Shown piece after piece: positions 52,236 to 61,468 of a DNA stretch of 64,000 bases (the stretch's first letter is position 1; every line of letters starts with the position of its first letter). The DNA is from JAQGMV01 sp963828715 (GTDB taxonomy: Bacteria; Pseudomonadota; Gammaproteobacteria; Burkholderiales; SG8-41): the NCBI GenBank assembly GCA_963828715.1, contig CAWHFX010000002.1:186001-250000 (forward strand). The letters run 5' to 3'. The notes beneath the pieces are model-generated. The model made no database searches and was not told the DNA's origin. It saw only the letters and a list, made by a program, of their open reading frames with translations. The translations under genes and the position numbers were made by a program.

Positions 52236-53840
52236 TTACGTGCTTTCAGCGCTCCTCGTGCGAGCCGAGTACACCAACGCCGTTGCGAGGAGCACGCAAC
52301 ATATCGCAATGGCGACGGCATTGCCCCAGCGGACGTAGGGTGTGGCGCCGGTGTAACCCTGCACCATCGCCGATAGCGCATACGTCGTAAACTGCGGCGC
52401 CGCTGCGACGAGCCTGCCGCGTTCGTCGACCACGGCTGTCATCCCCGTATTCGTTGCGCGCAGCATGTAACGTCCCGTTTCGAGCGCGCGCGCCTGCGAA
52501 ATCTGAAGGTGCTGCCGCGGCGCGATCGAATGGCCGAACCAGGCGACGTTGCTCATGTTGACGAGCAGTGTCGCCGCAGGAAGCTGCCGGATGATCTCTT
52601 CGCCGAAGGCATCTTCGTAACACACGTTGACGGCGACGCGCTGACCGGCAAGCTCGAGCGGTTGCGGTGTCTGCGTGCCCGGCGTGAAGTCCTGAAGCGG
52701 TATCGCCAGCACGCCGACGATCCAGGCAAGCACCGGACGCAGCGGGATGAATTCGCCGAATGGCACGAGATGCGATTTGCGATACGCCTGCGCCGGCGCG
52801 GTTCCCACCGTCACGGCAGAGTTGTAGTAATCACCGCTCGGCTCGCGTTCGGGCACGCCGATCAGTACGTCACCTCTGTTGTGGCGCGCATGCGCCGTCA
52901 GTTCGGCCAGATACTCGACCGGCACGTCGTGAAGGAACAGCGGCAGGGCCGTCTCCGGCATGACGATCAGGCGTGCACTGCTCGCGAATGCAAGATCGCG
53001 ATAGGTGATCAGCGTCGTGCGCAGTCCTTCTTCGGTCCATTTGATGTTCTGCGGGATGTTGCCCTGGAGCAGACTGACAGAGACGGGCTCGCCGACCGGC
53101 TCGGTCCAACGCACCTGCATGAGCCCGAACCCGCCCAGCCATAAGGGAACCAGCAGCAGCAAAGGCCCCAGTGCACGGGAGACTCGGCGCGATCGACCCT
53201 CCACGGCTTTGAACGCGCACACGAACGCGATGAACACCGCCCCCGCGCTCGCGATTGTCGCGAGGGTCACGCCGTAGATGCCGAGGACCGGCGCGTATCC
53301 CGCAAGCGGGCTCGACGGTACCTGCGAATAGCCGACCCCGAGCCACGAGAAGCCCGTCATGAGCCAGCCCCGGACCCATTCCGCCAGCGTCCACGCGGCC
53401 GGCGTAAGAATCAGCGCCTTTATCCAGAGCGGTCCTCGCAAGGCCCGATGGACATAGCCGACTGCGGCCGGGAAGAGCGCGAGGTACGCGCAGAAGAGCA
53501 ACGTCGCAAACGCGGCGAGCGGCGCCGGCATCGCGCCGAAGTCATGAAGACTCACGTACACCCACGACACGCCGGTGATGAAGTAGCCCAACCCGAACCA
53601 CCAGCCCAGTCTTGCCGCGCGTCTTGCGTCAGGCGCACCCGTCCACAGTTGCAACAGTGCGGCGAGCGTGAAGACCGGAACGGGGTAGAGGTAAAGCGGC
53701 GCAAAGCCCGCGACGGTGGCCGCGCCGAGCGCGCACGCGAGCACGGTGGGACGATCGAGGGTCCACCGCTGCCTGCGCTCGTTGGAAAGCGACGCTGCCC
53801 CGCGTGCGGCCTCGGCGGTTTCCTCGCGCGCGCGACTCAC
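52236..53840 (-). CDS. lnt: Apolipoprotein N-acyltransferase
   Basis: Adds the third acyl chain to lipoprotein N-terminal Cys in the inner membrane. 534 residues: six to seven hydrophobic segments, then a nitrilase domain with the catalytic Glu (VMPETALPLFL), Lys (YRKSHLVPFGEF) and Cys (NVCYEDAFGEEI). GTG start overlaps the corC stop (GTGA). N-terminal 25 residues are cytoplasmic and polar. Confidence 0.94.
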   Translation of the reverse strand: MSRAREETAEAARGAASLSNERRQRWTLDRPTVLACALGAATVAGFAPLYLYPVPVFTLAALLQLWTGAPDARRAARLGWWFGLGYFITGVSWVYVSLHDFGAMPAPLAAFATLLFCAYLALFPAAVGYVHRALRGPLWIKALILTPAAWTLAEWVRGWLMTGFSWLGVGYSQVPSSPLAGYAPVLGIYGVTLATIASAGAVFIAFVCAFKAVEGRSRRVSRALGPLLLLVPLWLGGFGLMQVRWTEPVGEPVSVSLLQGNIPQNIKWTEEGLRTTLITYRDLAFASSARLIVMPETALPLFLHDVPVEYLAELTAHARHNRGDVLIGVPEREPSGDYYNSAVTVGTAPAQAYRKSHLVPFGEFIPLRPVLAWIVGVLAIPLQDFTPGTQTPQPLELAGQRVAVNVCYEDAFGEEIIRQLPAATLLVNMSNVAWFGHSIAPRQHLQISQARALETGRYMLRATNTGMTAVVDERGRLVAAAPQFTTYALSAMVQGYTGATPYVRWGNAVAIAICCVLLATALVYSARTRSAEST

Positions 53841-54673
53841 GCTCTGGCGGACGTGCGCGCCTCGACTTCGAGCAGGTCGAGCCGGCGGCTGTCAGCCCTC
53901 AGCACCTTGAACGTGAGACCGTCCATGCTGACCTGCTCGCCGCGCTTGGGCACGCGCCCGAAGTGTTTCAGGACGAGCCCGCCGATCGTGTCGAACTCGT
54001 CGTCGCTGAAATCGGTGCCGAACTTCTCGTTGAAGTCCGCGATTTCGGTGGTGGCCTTCACGCGATAGTGGCCGCTGCGCTCCAGAATGATGTTGTCTTC
54101 GTCTTCGTCGAAGTCGTATTCGTCTTCGATCTCGCCGACGATCTGCTCCAGCACGTCTTCGATGGTGATGAGACCGGCGACGCCGCCATACTCGTCCACC
54201 ACGATTGCAATGTGATTGCGATTCTTCCGGAATTCCTTGAGCAGGACGTTGAGCGGCTTCGACTCGGGGATGAACACGGCCGGCCGCAGCATCTCGCGCA
54301 CGTTGAATTCCTCTTCTCCGGCGTAGTAGCGCAGCAGATCCTTGGCGAGCAGGATCCCGAGCACGTCGTCCTTGTTGCCGCTCGTGACCGGGAAACGCGA
54401 GTGCGCCGTCTGGATCACGAACGGAATGAAATGGTCGGGCGATTCGTTCACGTCGATCACGTCCATCTGCGAGCGCGGCACCATGATGTCGCGTGCCTGC
54501 AGCTCGGAAACCTGCAGCACACCTTCGATCATCGAGAGCGCGTCCGCGTCGAGCAGGTTGCGCTCGTGCGCGGCGCGCAGCACCTCGATCAGCTGATCGC
54601 GGTCCTCGGGCTCGCGCATGATCAACGCGGAGATACGTTCGAGGAGCGAGGGTTTACTGTGACTTTCATCCAT
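53837..54673 (-). CDS. corC: CorC (YbeX) CBS-domain protein
   Basis: A 278-residue HlyC/CorC protein with no membrane helix: two CBS domains (DIMVPRSQMDVIDVNESPDH and IAIVVDEYGGVAGLITIEDV) and a C-terminal CorC_HlyC domain (HYRVKATTEIADFNEKFGTD). Linked to Mg/Co efflux and ribosome function. It overlaps ybeY by eight bases and is followed by lnt, conserved across proteobacteria. Confidence 0.94.
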   Translation of the reverse strand: MDESHSKPSLLERISALIMREPEDRDQLIEVLRAAHERNLLDADALSMIEGVLQVSELQARDIMVPRSQMDVIDVNESPDHFIPFVIQTAHSRFPVTSGNKDDVLGILLAKDLLRYYAGEEEFNVREMLRPAVFIPESKPLNVLLKEFRKNRNHIAIVVDEYGGVAGLITIEDVLEQIVGEIEDEYDFDEDEDNIILERSGHYRVKATTEIADFNEKFGTDFSDDEFDTIGGLVLKHFGRVPKRGEQVSMDGLTFKVLRADSRRLDLLEVEARTSARA

Positions 54674-55151
54674 GATGGGAGAGTGGCGTGTAGGGATCGG
54701 GATAGCCCAGACGCTTCAGTATGCGCGTCTCCAGCGTTTCCATGGCGTGCGCCTCCCGATCATCCGCGTGATCGTAACCCTGCAGGTGCAGCACGCCGTG
54801 AACGGTGAGATGCGCGTAATGCGCCGTCAGGTTCTTACGCTGTGCGCGTGCTTCGCGCGCGATCACGGGCGCGCAGAGCACCAGATCGGCGGCCAGGGGT
54901 GGCGACTCCTTCAGCACGAACGTGAGGACATTCGTGCCGTAATCGCGTCCACGATACGTACGGTTCAACGTCCGCCCTTCGACTCCGCCCACCACGCGAA
55001 TCGTGATCTGCGCGTCGTGCTCGAGCGCCGATGCGACCCAGGCACGAAATTCGTCACGGGTGGGCATGTCACGGGCAGCCGTAGCGTACTGGACCGTGAG
55101 ATCGACCCGCGTGCCTCGCGTGCGCCGTTCAGGTTTGCGCCTTGCGCTCAC
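54666..55151 (-). CDS. ybeY: Endoribonuclease YbeY
   Basis: A 161-residue single-strand RNase involved in 16S rRNA 3' maturation. The zinc motif HLTVHGVLHLQGYDH (HxxxHxxGYDH) and TYRGRDYGTNVLTFVLKE are clear. I use the GTG at 55151 (MSARRKPERR); an ATG at 55184 is an alternative and both overlap the phoH stop. It is the usual partner of phoH. Confidence 0.93.
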   Translation of the reverse strand: MSARRKPERRTRGTRVDLTVQYATAARDMPTRDEFRAWVASALEHDAQITIRVVGGVEGRTLNRTYRGRDYGTNVLTFVLKESPPLAADLVLCAPVIAREARAQRKNLTAHYAHLTVHGVLHLQGYDHADDREAHAMETLETRILKRLGYPDPYTPLSHHG

Positions 55152-56106
55152 GCGTCCCGCGCGCCCGCTCTTCGCGTTGTCCATAAGCGTTGACGATGCG
55201 CTGCACCAGAGGGTGACGCACCACGTCCGCCGCACCGAAATGGGTGAACGCAATGCCGCGTATCTTATTCAGCACCTCCTGCGCGTCCACGAGTCCGCTC
55301 TTCTGCCCCTTTGCGAGATCGACCTGCGTGATGTCGCCCGTGATCACGGCTTTACTCCCGAACCCCAGTCGCGTCAAAAACATCTTCATCTGCTCGGGCG
55401 TCGTATTCTGCGCTTCGTCCAGGATTACGAACGAGTGATTGAGTGTACGGCCGCGCATGAACGCAAGCGGTGCGATCTCGATCGCGCCGCGCTCGAACAT
55501 TTTCGCCACCTTATCGTAGCCCATCAGGTCGTACAGTGCATCGTAGAGCGGGCGCAGGTACGGATCCACCTTCTGCGCCATGTCGCCCGGGAGGAATCCC
55601 AGGCGTTCGCCCGCCTCGACCGCCGGACGGACGAGTACGATGCGTTTGACATTGTCGCGTTCCAGCGCATCGACCGCGCACGCGACGGCAAGATACGTCT
55701 TGCCGGTGCCGGCGGGACCGACGCTGAACGTGATGTCGTGGGTCTGGATGTTGTGCAGGTATTCGACCTGATTTGGCGTACGACCGTGCAGATCGGGCCG
55801 GCGCGTCATCAGGATCGGCGCAGTGACGTCGGACTTAACCGACCGCTCGGCACCGGCTTCGATCAGTCCGAGCTGAACGTCTTCGAGCGTCAGCGCTTCG
55901 TCCGCCTGATCGTAGAAGCGCTGCAGAAGCTTTGCCGCCACTCGCGTCGGAGCGGCGCCTCCAGCGACGGCGAAGTTCTCGCCGCGGCGGGAAATCGTCA
56001 CGTCGAGCGCCGTCTCGATCTGGCGCAGGTTCTCATCGAGCGACCCGCACAGATTCGCAAGACGCTGGTTGTTTACGGGTGTGAAACTCAGTTCTACGGC
56101 TGCCAC
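55129..56106 (-). CDS. phoH: PhoH-like ATPase (YbeZ)
   Basis: A 325-residue PhoH-family ATPase. Walker A FSVGPAGTGKTYLAVACA, Walker B FVILDEAQNTTPEQMKMFLT and the RLGFGSKAVITGDITQVDLA segment fit YbeZ, which partners YbeY in rRNA processing. ATG at 56106. It is separated from miaB by repeat family 2 copy 2. Confidence 0.95.
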   Translation of the reverse strand: MAAVELSFTPVNNQRLANLCGSLDENLRQIETALDVTISRRGENFAVAGGAAPTRVAAKLLQRFYDQADEALTLEDVQLGLIEAGAERSVKSDVTAPILMTRRPDLHGRTPNQVEYLHNIQTHDITFSVGPAGTGKTYLAVACAVDALERDNVKRIVLVRPAVEAGERLGFLPGDMAQKVDPYLRPLYDALYDLMGYDKVAKMFERGAIEIAPLAFMRGRTLNHSFVILDEAQNTTPEQMKMFLTRLGFGSKAVITGDITQVDLAKGQKSGLVDAQEVLNKIRGIAFTHFGAADVVRHPLVQRIVNAYGQREERARGTRERKAQT

Positions 56107-56180
56107 CAGTTAGCACCACCCCGTTTCGGTGAGCGGCAGGCCTGGGACAGGCTTCTGTCGCGAACGTAGCGTTCGAAGGT
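56107..56180. repeat. Dispersed repeat family 2, copy 2
   Basis: GCACCACC, CGGTGAGCGG, GCGAACGTAGCGTTCGAAGG in the same order as at 36153-36215. Here it lies between the miaB stop and the phoH start without coding. Confidence 0.6.
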
Positions 56181-56194
56181 TTTTGGTATTCCCA

Positions 56195-57544
56195 TCAAAA
56201 TGTACGAGGCGTTGGAGGAGCGTGACCGATCTCTCCGCGCAGCGAATGCGGCAGCGCCGCGGTGATTGCAACGTCGACGAAATCGCCGATCAGCTCTTTC
56301 GAGCCGGCGAAATTCACCACGCGGTTGTTGTCGGTACGTCCCGCAAGCTCGCCTGAATTGCGTCGCGAAGCCCCGTCGACGAGTACTCGCTGAGTCGTGC
56401 CGACGAGCGCGGCGCTGATCGCGCGCGCCTGTTCTTCGATCTTCTGCTGCAGTGCCTGCAGTCGCGCGAGCTTCGTCTCGTGCGACGTATCGTCCGAAAA
56501 CTCCGCGGCCGGCGTGCCGGGACGCGGACTGTAGATGAAGCTGAAGCTCGAGTCGAATCCGACGTCGTCCACGAGCTTCATCGTGGCCGCGAAATCTTCA
56601 TCACTCTCGCCCGGGAAGCCGATGATGAAATCCGAAGAGATCGAAACAGCCGGACGCGCGGCGCGCAGCCGCCGCACGATCGATTTGTACTCGAGCACGG
56701 TATAGCCGCGCTTCATTGCCGCGAGAACTCGATCCGAGCCCGACTGTACCGGCAGGTGCACATGGCTCACGAGCTTGGGAACTGCGCGGTACGTATCGAT
56801 CAGCCGCGCCGTGAATTCACGTGGATGCGATGTCGTATACCGGATGCGGTCGATGCCGGGAATTTCCGCCACGTATTCGACCAATTGCGCGAAGTCTGCA
56901 ATCTCGTCGTCTTCGGTCGGCCCGCGAAACGCGTTCACGTTCTGGCCGAGCAGCGTCACTTCGCGCACGCCCTGCGCTGCAAGCTCGGCCACTTCGGTCA
57001 GCACGTCTTCGAAGCGGCGCGACACTTCTTCTCCGCGCGTATACGGCACGACGCAGAACGTGCAGTACTTGCTGCAGCCTTCCATGATCGACACGAATGC
57101 GGTCGCGCCTTCCACGCGCGCCGGCGGCAGGCGATCGAACTTCTCGACCTCCGGGAACGAAATGTCGACCTGCGGTTTGCCGGTCGAGCGGCGCGCCTCG
57201 ATCAACTCCGGGAGCCGATGCAGCGTCTGCGGCCCGAAAACGAAATCGACGTAGGGCGCGCGCGCGACGATCGCGGGGCCTTCCTGACTCGCGACGCAGC
57301 CGCCCACGCCGATCAGAATCTCCGGGCGCTGGCGCTTCAGATGTTTGACACGGCCGAGATCGTGAAAGACTTTTTCCTGGGCTTTCTCGCGCACCGAGCA
57401 CGTGTTGAACAGGATCACGTCCGCCTCGCCGGGATCGACCGTCTGCTCGAGCCCATGCGACGCACGCAGCACGTCGGCCATCTTGCCGGAGTCGTACTCG
57501 TTCATCTGGCAACCGAACGTCTTGATGTAGAGCTTTCGCGCCAT
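56195..57544 (-). CDS. miaB: tRNA-2-methylthio-N6-dimethylallyladenosine synthase MiaB
   Basis: A 449-residue radical-SAM methylthiotransferase. The N-terminal MTTase domain has KTFGCQMN, FNTCSVREKAQEK and GVGGCVA (second cluster), the radical-SAM motif CSKYCTFCVVPYTRGEE, and a C-terminal TRAM domain near RVLVDGASRRNSGELAGRTD. It makes ms2i6A37 in tRNAs reading UNN codons. Start ATG 57544 is two bases before the stop of the next upstream gene. Confidence 0.97.
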   Translation of the reverse strand: MARKLYIKTFGCQMNEYDSGKMADVLRASHGLEQTVDPGEADVILFNTCSVREKAQEKVFHDLGRVKHLKRQRPEILIGVGGCVASQEGPAIVARAPYVDFVFGPQTLHRLPELIEARRSTGKPQVDISFPEVEKFDRLPPARVEGATAFVSIMEGCSKYCTFCVVPYTRGEEVSRRFEDVLTEVAELAAQGVREVTLLGQNVNAFRGPTEDDEIADFAQLVEYVAEIPGIDRIRYTTSHPREFTARLIDTYRAVPKLVSHVHLPVQSGSDRVLAAMKRGYTVLEYKSIVRRLRAARPAVSISSDFIIGFPGESDEDFAATMKLVDDVGFDSSFSFIYSPRPGTPAAEFSDDTSHETKLARLQALQQKIEEQARAISAALVGTTQRVLVDGASRRNSGELAGRTDNNRVVNFAGSKELIGDFVDVAITAALPHSLRGEIGHAPPTPRTF

Positions 57545-57546
57545 CG

Positions 57547-57879
57547 CTAACGCCTGCGCTCGGAATCGAGGCGTGTGCGTTCCTGGTCGGTGAGGATGTA
57601 AACGCTCGTCACGTTACCTGCAGAATCCTTCGTGAAGTAGACATCCGCGCCCGGCGGCAGACTGGCCTGCACGATCGAACGATTCTGCTGGTCATATACG
57701 ACGGCGCCGGGGGCCAGTCTCAAGACCCGGCTGCCGATCTTGATGTTCGGCAGCGGCTGCTGCTCACCGAGCCGCCCACGTTCTCCCTGCACGGGCAGTG
57801 GACGCTGGGAGATGAACTGAGCCTGCACGAATCCAGCCCAGAACAGACCCATACACAGGAGGACGTGACGTTTACGCAT
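57547..57879 (-). CDS. Small secreted protein of unknown function
   Basis: A 110-residue protein with a signal peptide MRKRHVLLCMGLFWAGFVQA, cleaved near QFISQRPLP. The mature part reads PLPNIKIGSRVLRLAPGAVV, YDQQNRSIVQASLPPG, then VTSVYILTDQERTRLDSERR. I do not recognise the family. It is adjacent to miaB with a two-base gap, so it may be co-transcribed. Confidence 0.75.
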   Translation of the reverse strand: MRKRHVLLCMGLFWAGFVQAQFISQRPLPVQGERGRLGEQQPLPNIKIGSRVLRLAPGAVVYDQQNRSIVQASLPPGADVYFTKDSAGNVTSVYILTDQERTRLDSERRR

Positions 57880-58535
57880 CGTTGCGACGACGCACTACGG
57901 GAGTTGCTGCCGTGCGGCGCATATTTACAACGGTGGCGTAAGTGCCTTGTGGCGCAGTTGTCAGTCTCGGGAGTGCAGTGTGGGATTCCAATCCGGATCC
58001 GCGGTGGCATCGAAACAAGCACGCCCTGAGCTTCCACCGGGCCGGACCGTCCGATTGTAGCAAACGTCAGGCGGAGACGCGGTGAAACGGCCGCACGCCA
58101 TTCCTTCGCTTGAATGGCCGTGTCGAGGTAAAGGTTACCGTTATGGGAGGGCGAGGCCGATGACTCGCTCGCGCTGGGTGGGTTCCGTGCCGATCCAAGC
58201 GTCGCCGCGCCGCCGTGATCGGTGCTCGAACCGGAGCACACGCATGCTCCGGTCCGCTATCGTCGCTTATGGGATGCGATCGCGTTTTCAGCGACCGCCT
58301 GCTGCGCCGCCCGTTGAGCCGGTGCCCCCTGAGCTGGACGTGCCTGCGCTACCGCTGCCGGTGCCGCCCGACCCCGAGCTGGTGGAGCCGCTGCCCATGG
58401 ATCCGCTCGACATGCCCGAGCCGCTCGTCGCAAGATGGATTGCTGCCCTGCCGGGCAGTCGGCAAATGTTGCCGAGGTGCGTTGTCGCAACGTGCGTACC
58501 GTTCCCGCCGACTGCGCGCAGCACGTCCTCGCAGG
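57880..58535. other. Non-genic stretch with a Gly/Ser-rich small frame
   Basis: No recognised gene. The minus-strand frame 58288-58413 would encode 41 residues starting MSSGSMGSGSTSSGSGGTGS and ending GGAAGGR; the plus strand shows a Pro-rich complement. It has no convincing Shine-Dalgarno site. It may be a low-complexity fragment or the tail of something lost; the rest of the interval shows only weak promoter-like hexamers. Confidence 0.3.
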
Positions 58536-59936
58536 TCACCGCCGGGCGAGAAGCCGGTCGATTCCGTCCACCATCGAGCCGGTCAAGCCTTCGGCACGCA
58601 GCTCGCGCTGCAGCGCCTGCAGGTCCGGGCGCGCCTCGGCCGCGCGTCCGGCGCGAAGCAGCAGAAGGCCGTTGATGAAACGCCACAGTCGATGCTGCGA
58701 AGCATCCAGATCCTCGCGTGCAAAAAGCCAGCGGAACGTCGCGAGGCCGTCTTCGGGTGGCAAGGCTTCCGTGAGTCGACGCGCTTCCGATTCGCGCCCC
58801 GCTCCCGAATAGAGCGCGCTCCAGACGCGCTGCTTCTGCCTGGGGTCGAGTGGTTCGCCACGCCGGCGCATGTCGTCCAACACGCGCAGGGCATCCATGC
58901 CGAGCGCTTCGCTCGTGACCATCGCGCCGAGCTCCAGCGCGCGCACGAAAGGCGTGTCCCGGCCGCTCGCGACCGCCGCATCGAAATGCTCGAGGGCGAG
59001 TTGTCGCCGTGAAGTTCCGTTCAGCAACATCCAGTGCGCCCACATCGCATGCCCGTAGACATTCGTGCTGTCAGCTTCGAGCGCGCGCCGGTAGCTCGCT
59101 TCCGGATCGGGCGTCGTCGTGCGCCCGTCCCGACGGATCAGTGCGTCGGCCCAGCCGAGATGTGCATACAGATCAGCGGCACGCACTCCGCCCGCTCCGT
59201 CAATCAACGCCTGTGCGAGCACCGGCTTCAGCGGCGTAACGAGTTGCTCGAACGTGCTTTGTCCCGCGGTGATGCGGGCACGGCGCAGCCACGACATCGC
59301 ACAATCTTCCTCGGCTATGCGGACGGATTGCGGTGCGCCGTTCGTTGCCGCCAATGCGGCGAGCTGCGCGAAACCCTCCGCCGGTGAGTCGCGGCACAGA
59401 TCGAACGCCCTGCGTGCATTCTCAGCCAGGCGTGTTGCCGTCTGATGCTGGTCCAGCTCGCGCCAGCCGACGTAACCGGCCGCGATGACGAGGATGGCTC
59501 CGACCGACGCGCCCACGGCCATGCGCCGTGCCCGCCCACGCGGAGATGCCATCTCGGCCACTCGTGCCACGGTCTCCGCCACGAGGTCGCCCCGCGGTTC
59601 CAGCAGCGTGACGCTGAGAAGGTATGCCGGGATCGTTGCGCGCGGTGTGGGTGTGACCATCACCGGCAGCACATGGCCCGAGGCGCGCGGCCAGCGGCGC
59701 TCCGCACATCCGAGCTCGGCCAGCGTGTAGCTGCCGGGTGCAACCGCTTCGGGCGAGATCATGAAGACAAACAGATCCGCGGCATCGATGGCGTTGCGGA
59801 TCGCGTGATGGAAGGACTCGCCCGGCGGAAGGTCGTCGCGATCGAAGAAGACGTCATGGTCCTCCGCCTCGAGCGCAATCTTGAGGCGCTCCGCGATTGC
59901 GCGGTGGACCGACGGATACGAGATGACGATCTTCAA
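58536..59936 (-). CDS. TIR domain protein with transmembrane helix and helical repeats
   Basis: A 466-residue protein. Residues 1-125 form a TIR-type domain (MKIVISYPSVHRAIAERLKI; FFDRDDLPPGESFHHAIRNA; FVFMISPEAV; SYTLAELGCAERRW; the likely NAD-cleaving Glu is E74). A single helix at about 139-158 (MAVGASVGAILVIAAGYVGW) follows, then an all-helical C-terminal region with TPR-like pairs (SYRRALEADSTNVYGHAMWA; ALEHFDAAVASG). The start is TTG at 59936 behind GAGCGAG. It is about 60 bases downstream of the tRNA on the same strand. No partner defence genes flank it. Confidence 0.85.
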   Translation of the reverse strand: MKIVISYPSVHRAIAERLKIALEAEDHDVFFDRDDLPPGESFHHAIRNAIDAADLFVFMISPEAVAPGSYTLAELGCAERRWPRASGHVLPVMVTPTPRATIPAYLLSVTLLEPRGDLVAETVARVAEMASPRGRARRMAVGASVGAILVIAAGYVGWRELDQHQTATRLAENARRAFDLCRDSPAEGFAQLAALAATNGAPQSVRIAEEDCAMSWLRRARITAGQSTFEQLVTPLKPVLAQALIDGAGGVRAADLYAHLGWADALIRRDGRTTTPDPEASYRRALEADSTNVYGHAMWAHWMLLNGTSRRQLALEHFDAAVASGRDTPFVRALELGAMVTSEALGMDALRVLDDMRRRGEPLDPRQKQRVWSALYSGAGRESEARRLTEALPPEDGLATFRWLFAREDLDASQHRLWRFINGLLLLRAGRAAEARPDLQALQRELRAEGLTGSMVDGIDRLLARR

Positions 59937-59996
59937 GCGGCTCGCTCAGCGCGGGACTCCTGCAAGTATGCGGGAGGCGCTGAGTGCCTGATTCGG

Positions 59997-60072
59997 TGGT
60001 GGCGAGTCAGGGATTTGAACCCCGGACCAACGGATTATGATTCCGCTGCTCTAACCACTGAGCTAACTCGCC
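59997..60072 (-). tRNA. tRNA with CAT anticodon (Ile2 or Met)
   Basis: On the minus strand GGCGAGT pairs with ACTCGCC, with A at position 73 and an encoded CCA. The D-arm is AGCTCAGTGGTTAGAGCAG, the anticodon arm GCGGA-ATCATAA-TCCGT (anticodon CAT) and the T-arm GGGGTTCAAATCCC. A CAT anticodon is shared by tRNA-Met and by tRNA-Ile2, whose C34 is modified to lysidine. The GTGGTTAGAGCAG and TTGGTC features look more like Ile2 from memory; elongator Met is the alternative. There is no tRNA-fMet feature. Confidence 0.9.
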
Positions 60073-60083
60073 GAGGGAGCGGG

Positions 60084-60112
60084 AGTCTAAAGAGCAGGTC
60101 TCCCGTTGTCAA
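60084..60112 (-). promoter_or_regulatory. Sigma-70 promoter of the tRNA gene
   Basis: On the minus strand TTGACA (60107-60112) and TAGACT (60084-60089) with a 17-base spacer. Transcription would begin near 60077, a few bases before the tRNA 5' end at 60072. The match to consensus is near-perfect and the position fits tRNA promoters. The TIR gene may be read from the same promoter. Confidence 0.85.
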
Positions 60113-60274
60113 GGCAAGTGCGGCAGATGCCTGAATGCAATAGGTAATTTTCAGGTCGTGCGCGAGTGCGCTGCGTTCGGGCCGCGCCGGGGTGAAGCCC
60201 GAACTGCCCGCCTGTACGACACGAATAGCGGATGCCCGGGGTAGACTCGGGTTTATGGTGAAGCGGATCGCGGC

Positions 60275-61444
60275 ATGAGAAGTTTCGACGTGGCCGTCAT
60301 CGGCGGTGGGATCGTGGGTGCGAGCGCGGCATTGGCGCTTCGTGGCGCTGATGTGAGCGTCGCCTGGATTGAACCGCAGGCGCACGCGGCGCGTATGGAA
60401 GGTCCCGGGTGGGATAGCCGGATTTACGCTCTCACGCCAGGCAATGCCGAGTGGCTGACCCAGCTGGGCGTGTGGCAGCGGGTACCGGCCGAGCGCGTCG
60501 CGCCAGTCGAGGCCATGCGCATCTTCGGCGACAAACCTCAAGGCCGGCTGGAGTTCGACGCCTACGGCGCGGGGTTGCGCGAGCTCGCGTTCATCGTCGA
60601 AAACCGGTCCGTGCTGCATGCGCTGTGGAGCGCGCTCGAAGGCGCCGAGCACGTCACGTCGTTGCGGCCTGCGACTTGTACTGCAGTGCTCTGGGAACGG
60701 GAGGGCGCGGTATTGTCCCTGAGCGACGGCGGCGAATTGCAGGTGAAGCTTGTCATCGGCGCCGATGGGACGGATTCGTGGGTGCGCCGCGAAGCCGGCA
60801 TCGCAAGCCGCGTCTACGACTATGACCAGGTCGGCGTGGTGGCGAATTTCGAGTGCGAACGGCCGCACGACGGCACGGCATTCCAGTGGTTCAGGGCAGA
60901 CGGCGTGCTCGCGCTGCTGCCTTTGCCGGGCGATCGCACCTCGATGGTCTGGTCGACCGCCACTGAACATGCTCGTGAACTCATGCAACTCATGCCCGAC
61001 GCGCTGGCGGCAACACTCGAGAACGCGAGCGAAGGCGTGCTCGGCGCGCTGCGCCTGATAACACCCGCGGCAGGCTTTCCGCTGAAGCGCCAGCGCGTGC
61101 GGCGGCTCGTCGAACCGCGGGCGGCGGTCGTCGGCGACGCCGCGCATAATGTGCATCCGCTGGCAGGCCAGGGATTGAATCTCGGCTTGCGTGACGTGCG
61201 GGCGCTCTCGGCGGTGCTCGCGGCGCGTGGACCGATTTCGGACTGCGGAGAGTACGAGCTGCTGCGCCGCTATGAGCGCGCACGTCGTGAGGATATTCTC
61301 GCCCTGGAGCTCACAACGGACGGCCTCCAGAAACTTTTCGCAAACCCGGCGGTCTGGCTGGCGAGACTGCGAAATCTGGGACTGACCCTGGTCGACCGCC
61401 AGGCTCCGTTGAAGAACCTGCTCATCAGACACGCCGCCGCCTGA
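60275..61444 (+). CDS. UbiH/UbiF/COQ6-family FAD-dependent hydroxylase
   Basis: A 389-residue FAD monooxygenase. The FAD-binding VAVIGGGIVGASAALAL, the second FAD motif GDAAHNVHPLAGQGLNLGLR and a UbiH-type middle (WDSRIYALTPGNAEWLTQLG) place it among ubiquinone hydroxylases that hydroxylate ring carbons in Q synthesis. Which carbon (UbiH, I, F or the betaproteobacterial UbiM type) is not decided by the sequence. The gene faces dsbC in the same direction, 24 bases away. Confidence 0.88.
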   Translation: MRSFDVAVIGGGIVGASAALALRGADVSVAWIEPQAHAARMEGPGWDSRIYALTPGNAEWLTQLGVWQRVPAERVAPVEAMRIFGDKPQGRLEFDAYGAGLRELAFIVENRSVLHALWSALEGAEHVTSLRPATCTAVLWEREGAVLSLSDGGELQVKLVIGADGTDSWVRREAGIASRVYDYDQVGVVANFECERPHDGTAFQWFRADGVLALLPLPGDRTSMVWSTATEHARELMQLMPDALAATLENASEGVLGALRLITPAAGFPLKRQRVRRLVEPRAAVVGDAAHNVHPLAGQGLNLGLRDVRALSAVLAARGPISDCGEYELLRRYERARREDILALELTTDGLQKLFANPAVWLARLRNLGLTLVDRQAPLKNLLIRHAAA

Positions 61445-61468
61445 GCAGCGGCCGATTCGAGGAATTTC

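Noticed and set aside
58082..58675. Pro-rich plus-strand frame
   Set aside because: It is the complement of the Gly/Ser-rich minus frame and has no start context or family similarity.
57880..60072. Integrative-element attachment repeat paired with the tRNA
   Set aside because: I looked for a copy of the tRNA 3' end beyond the TIR gene and saw none, and no integrase is present.
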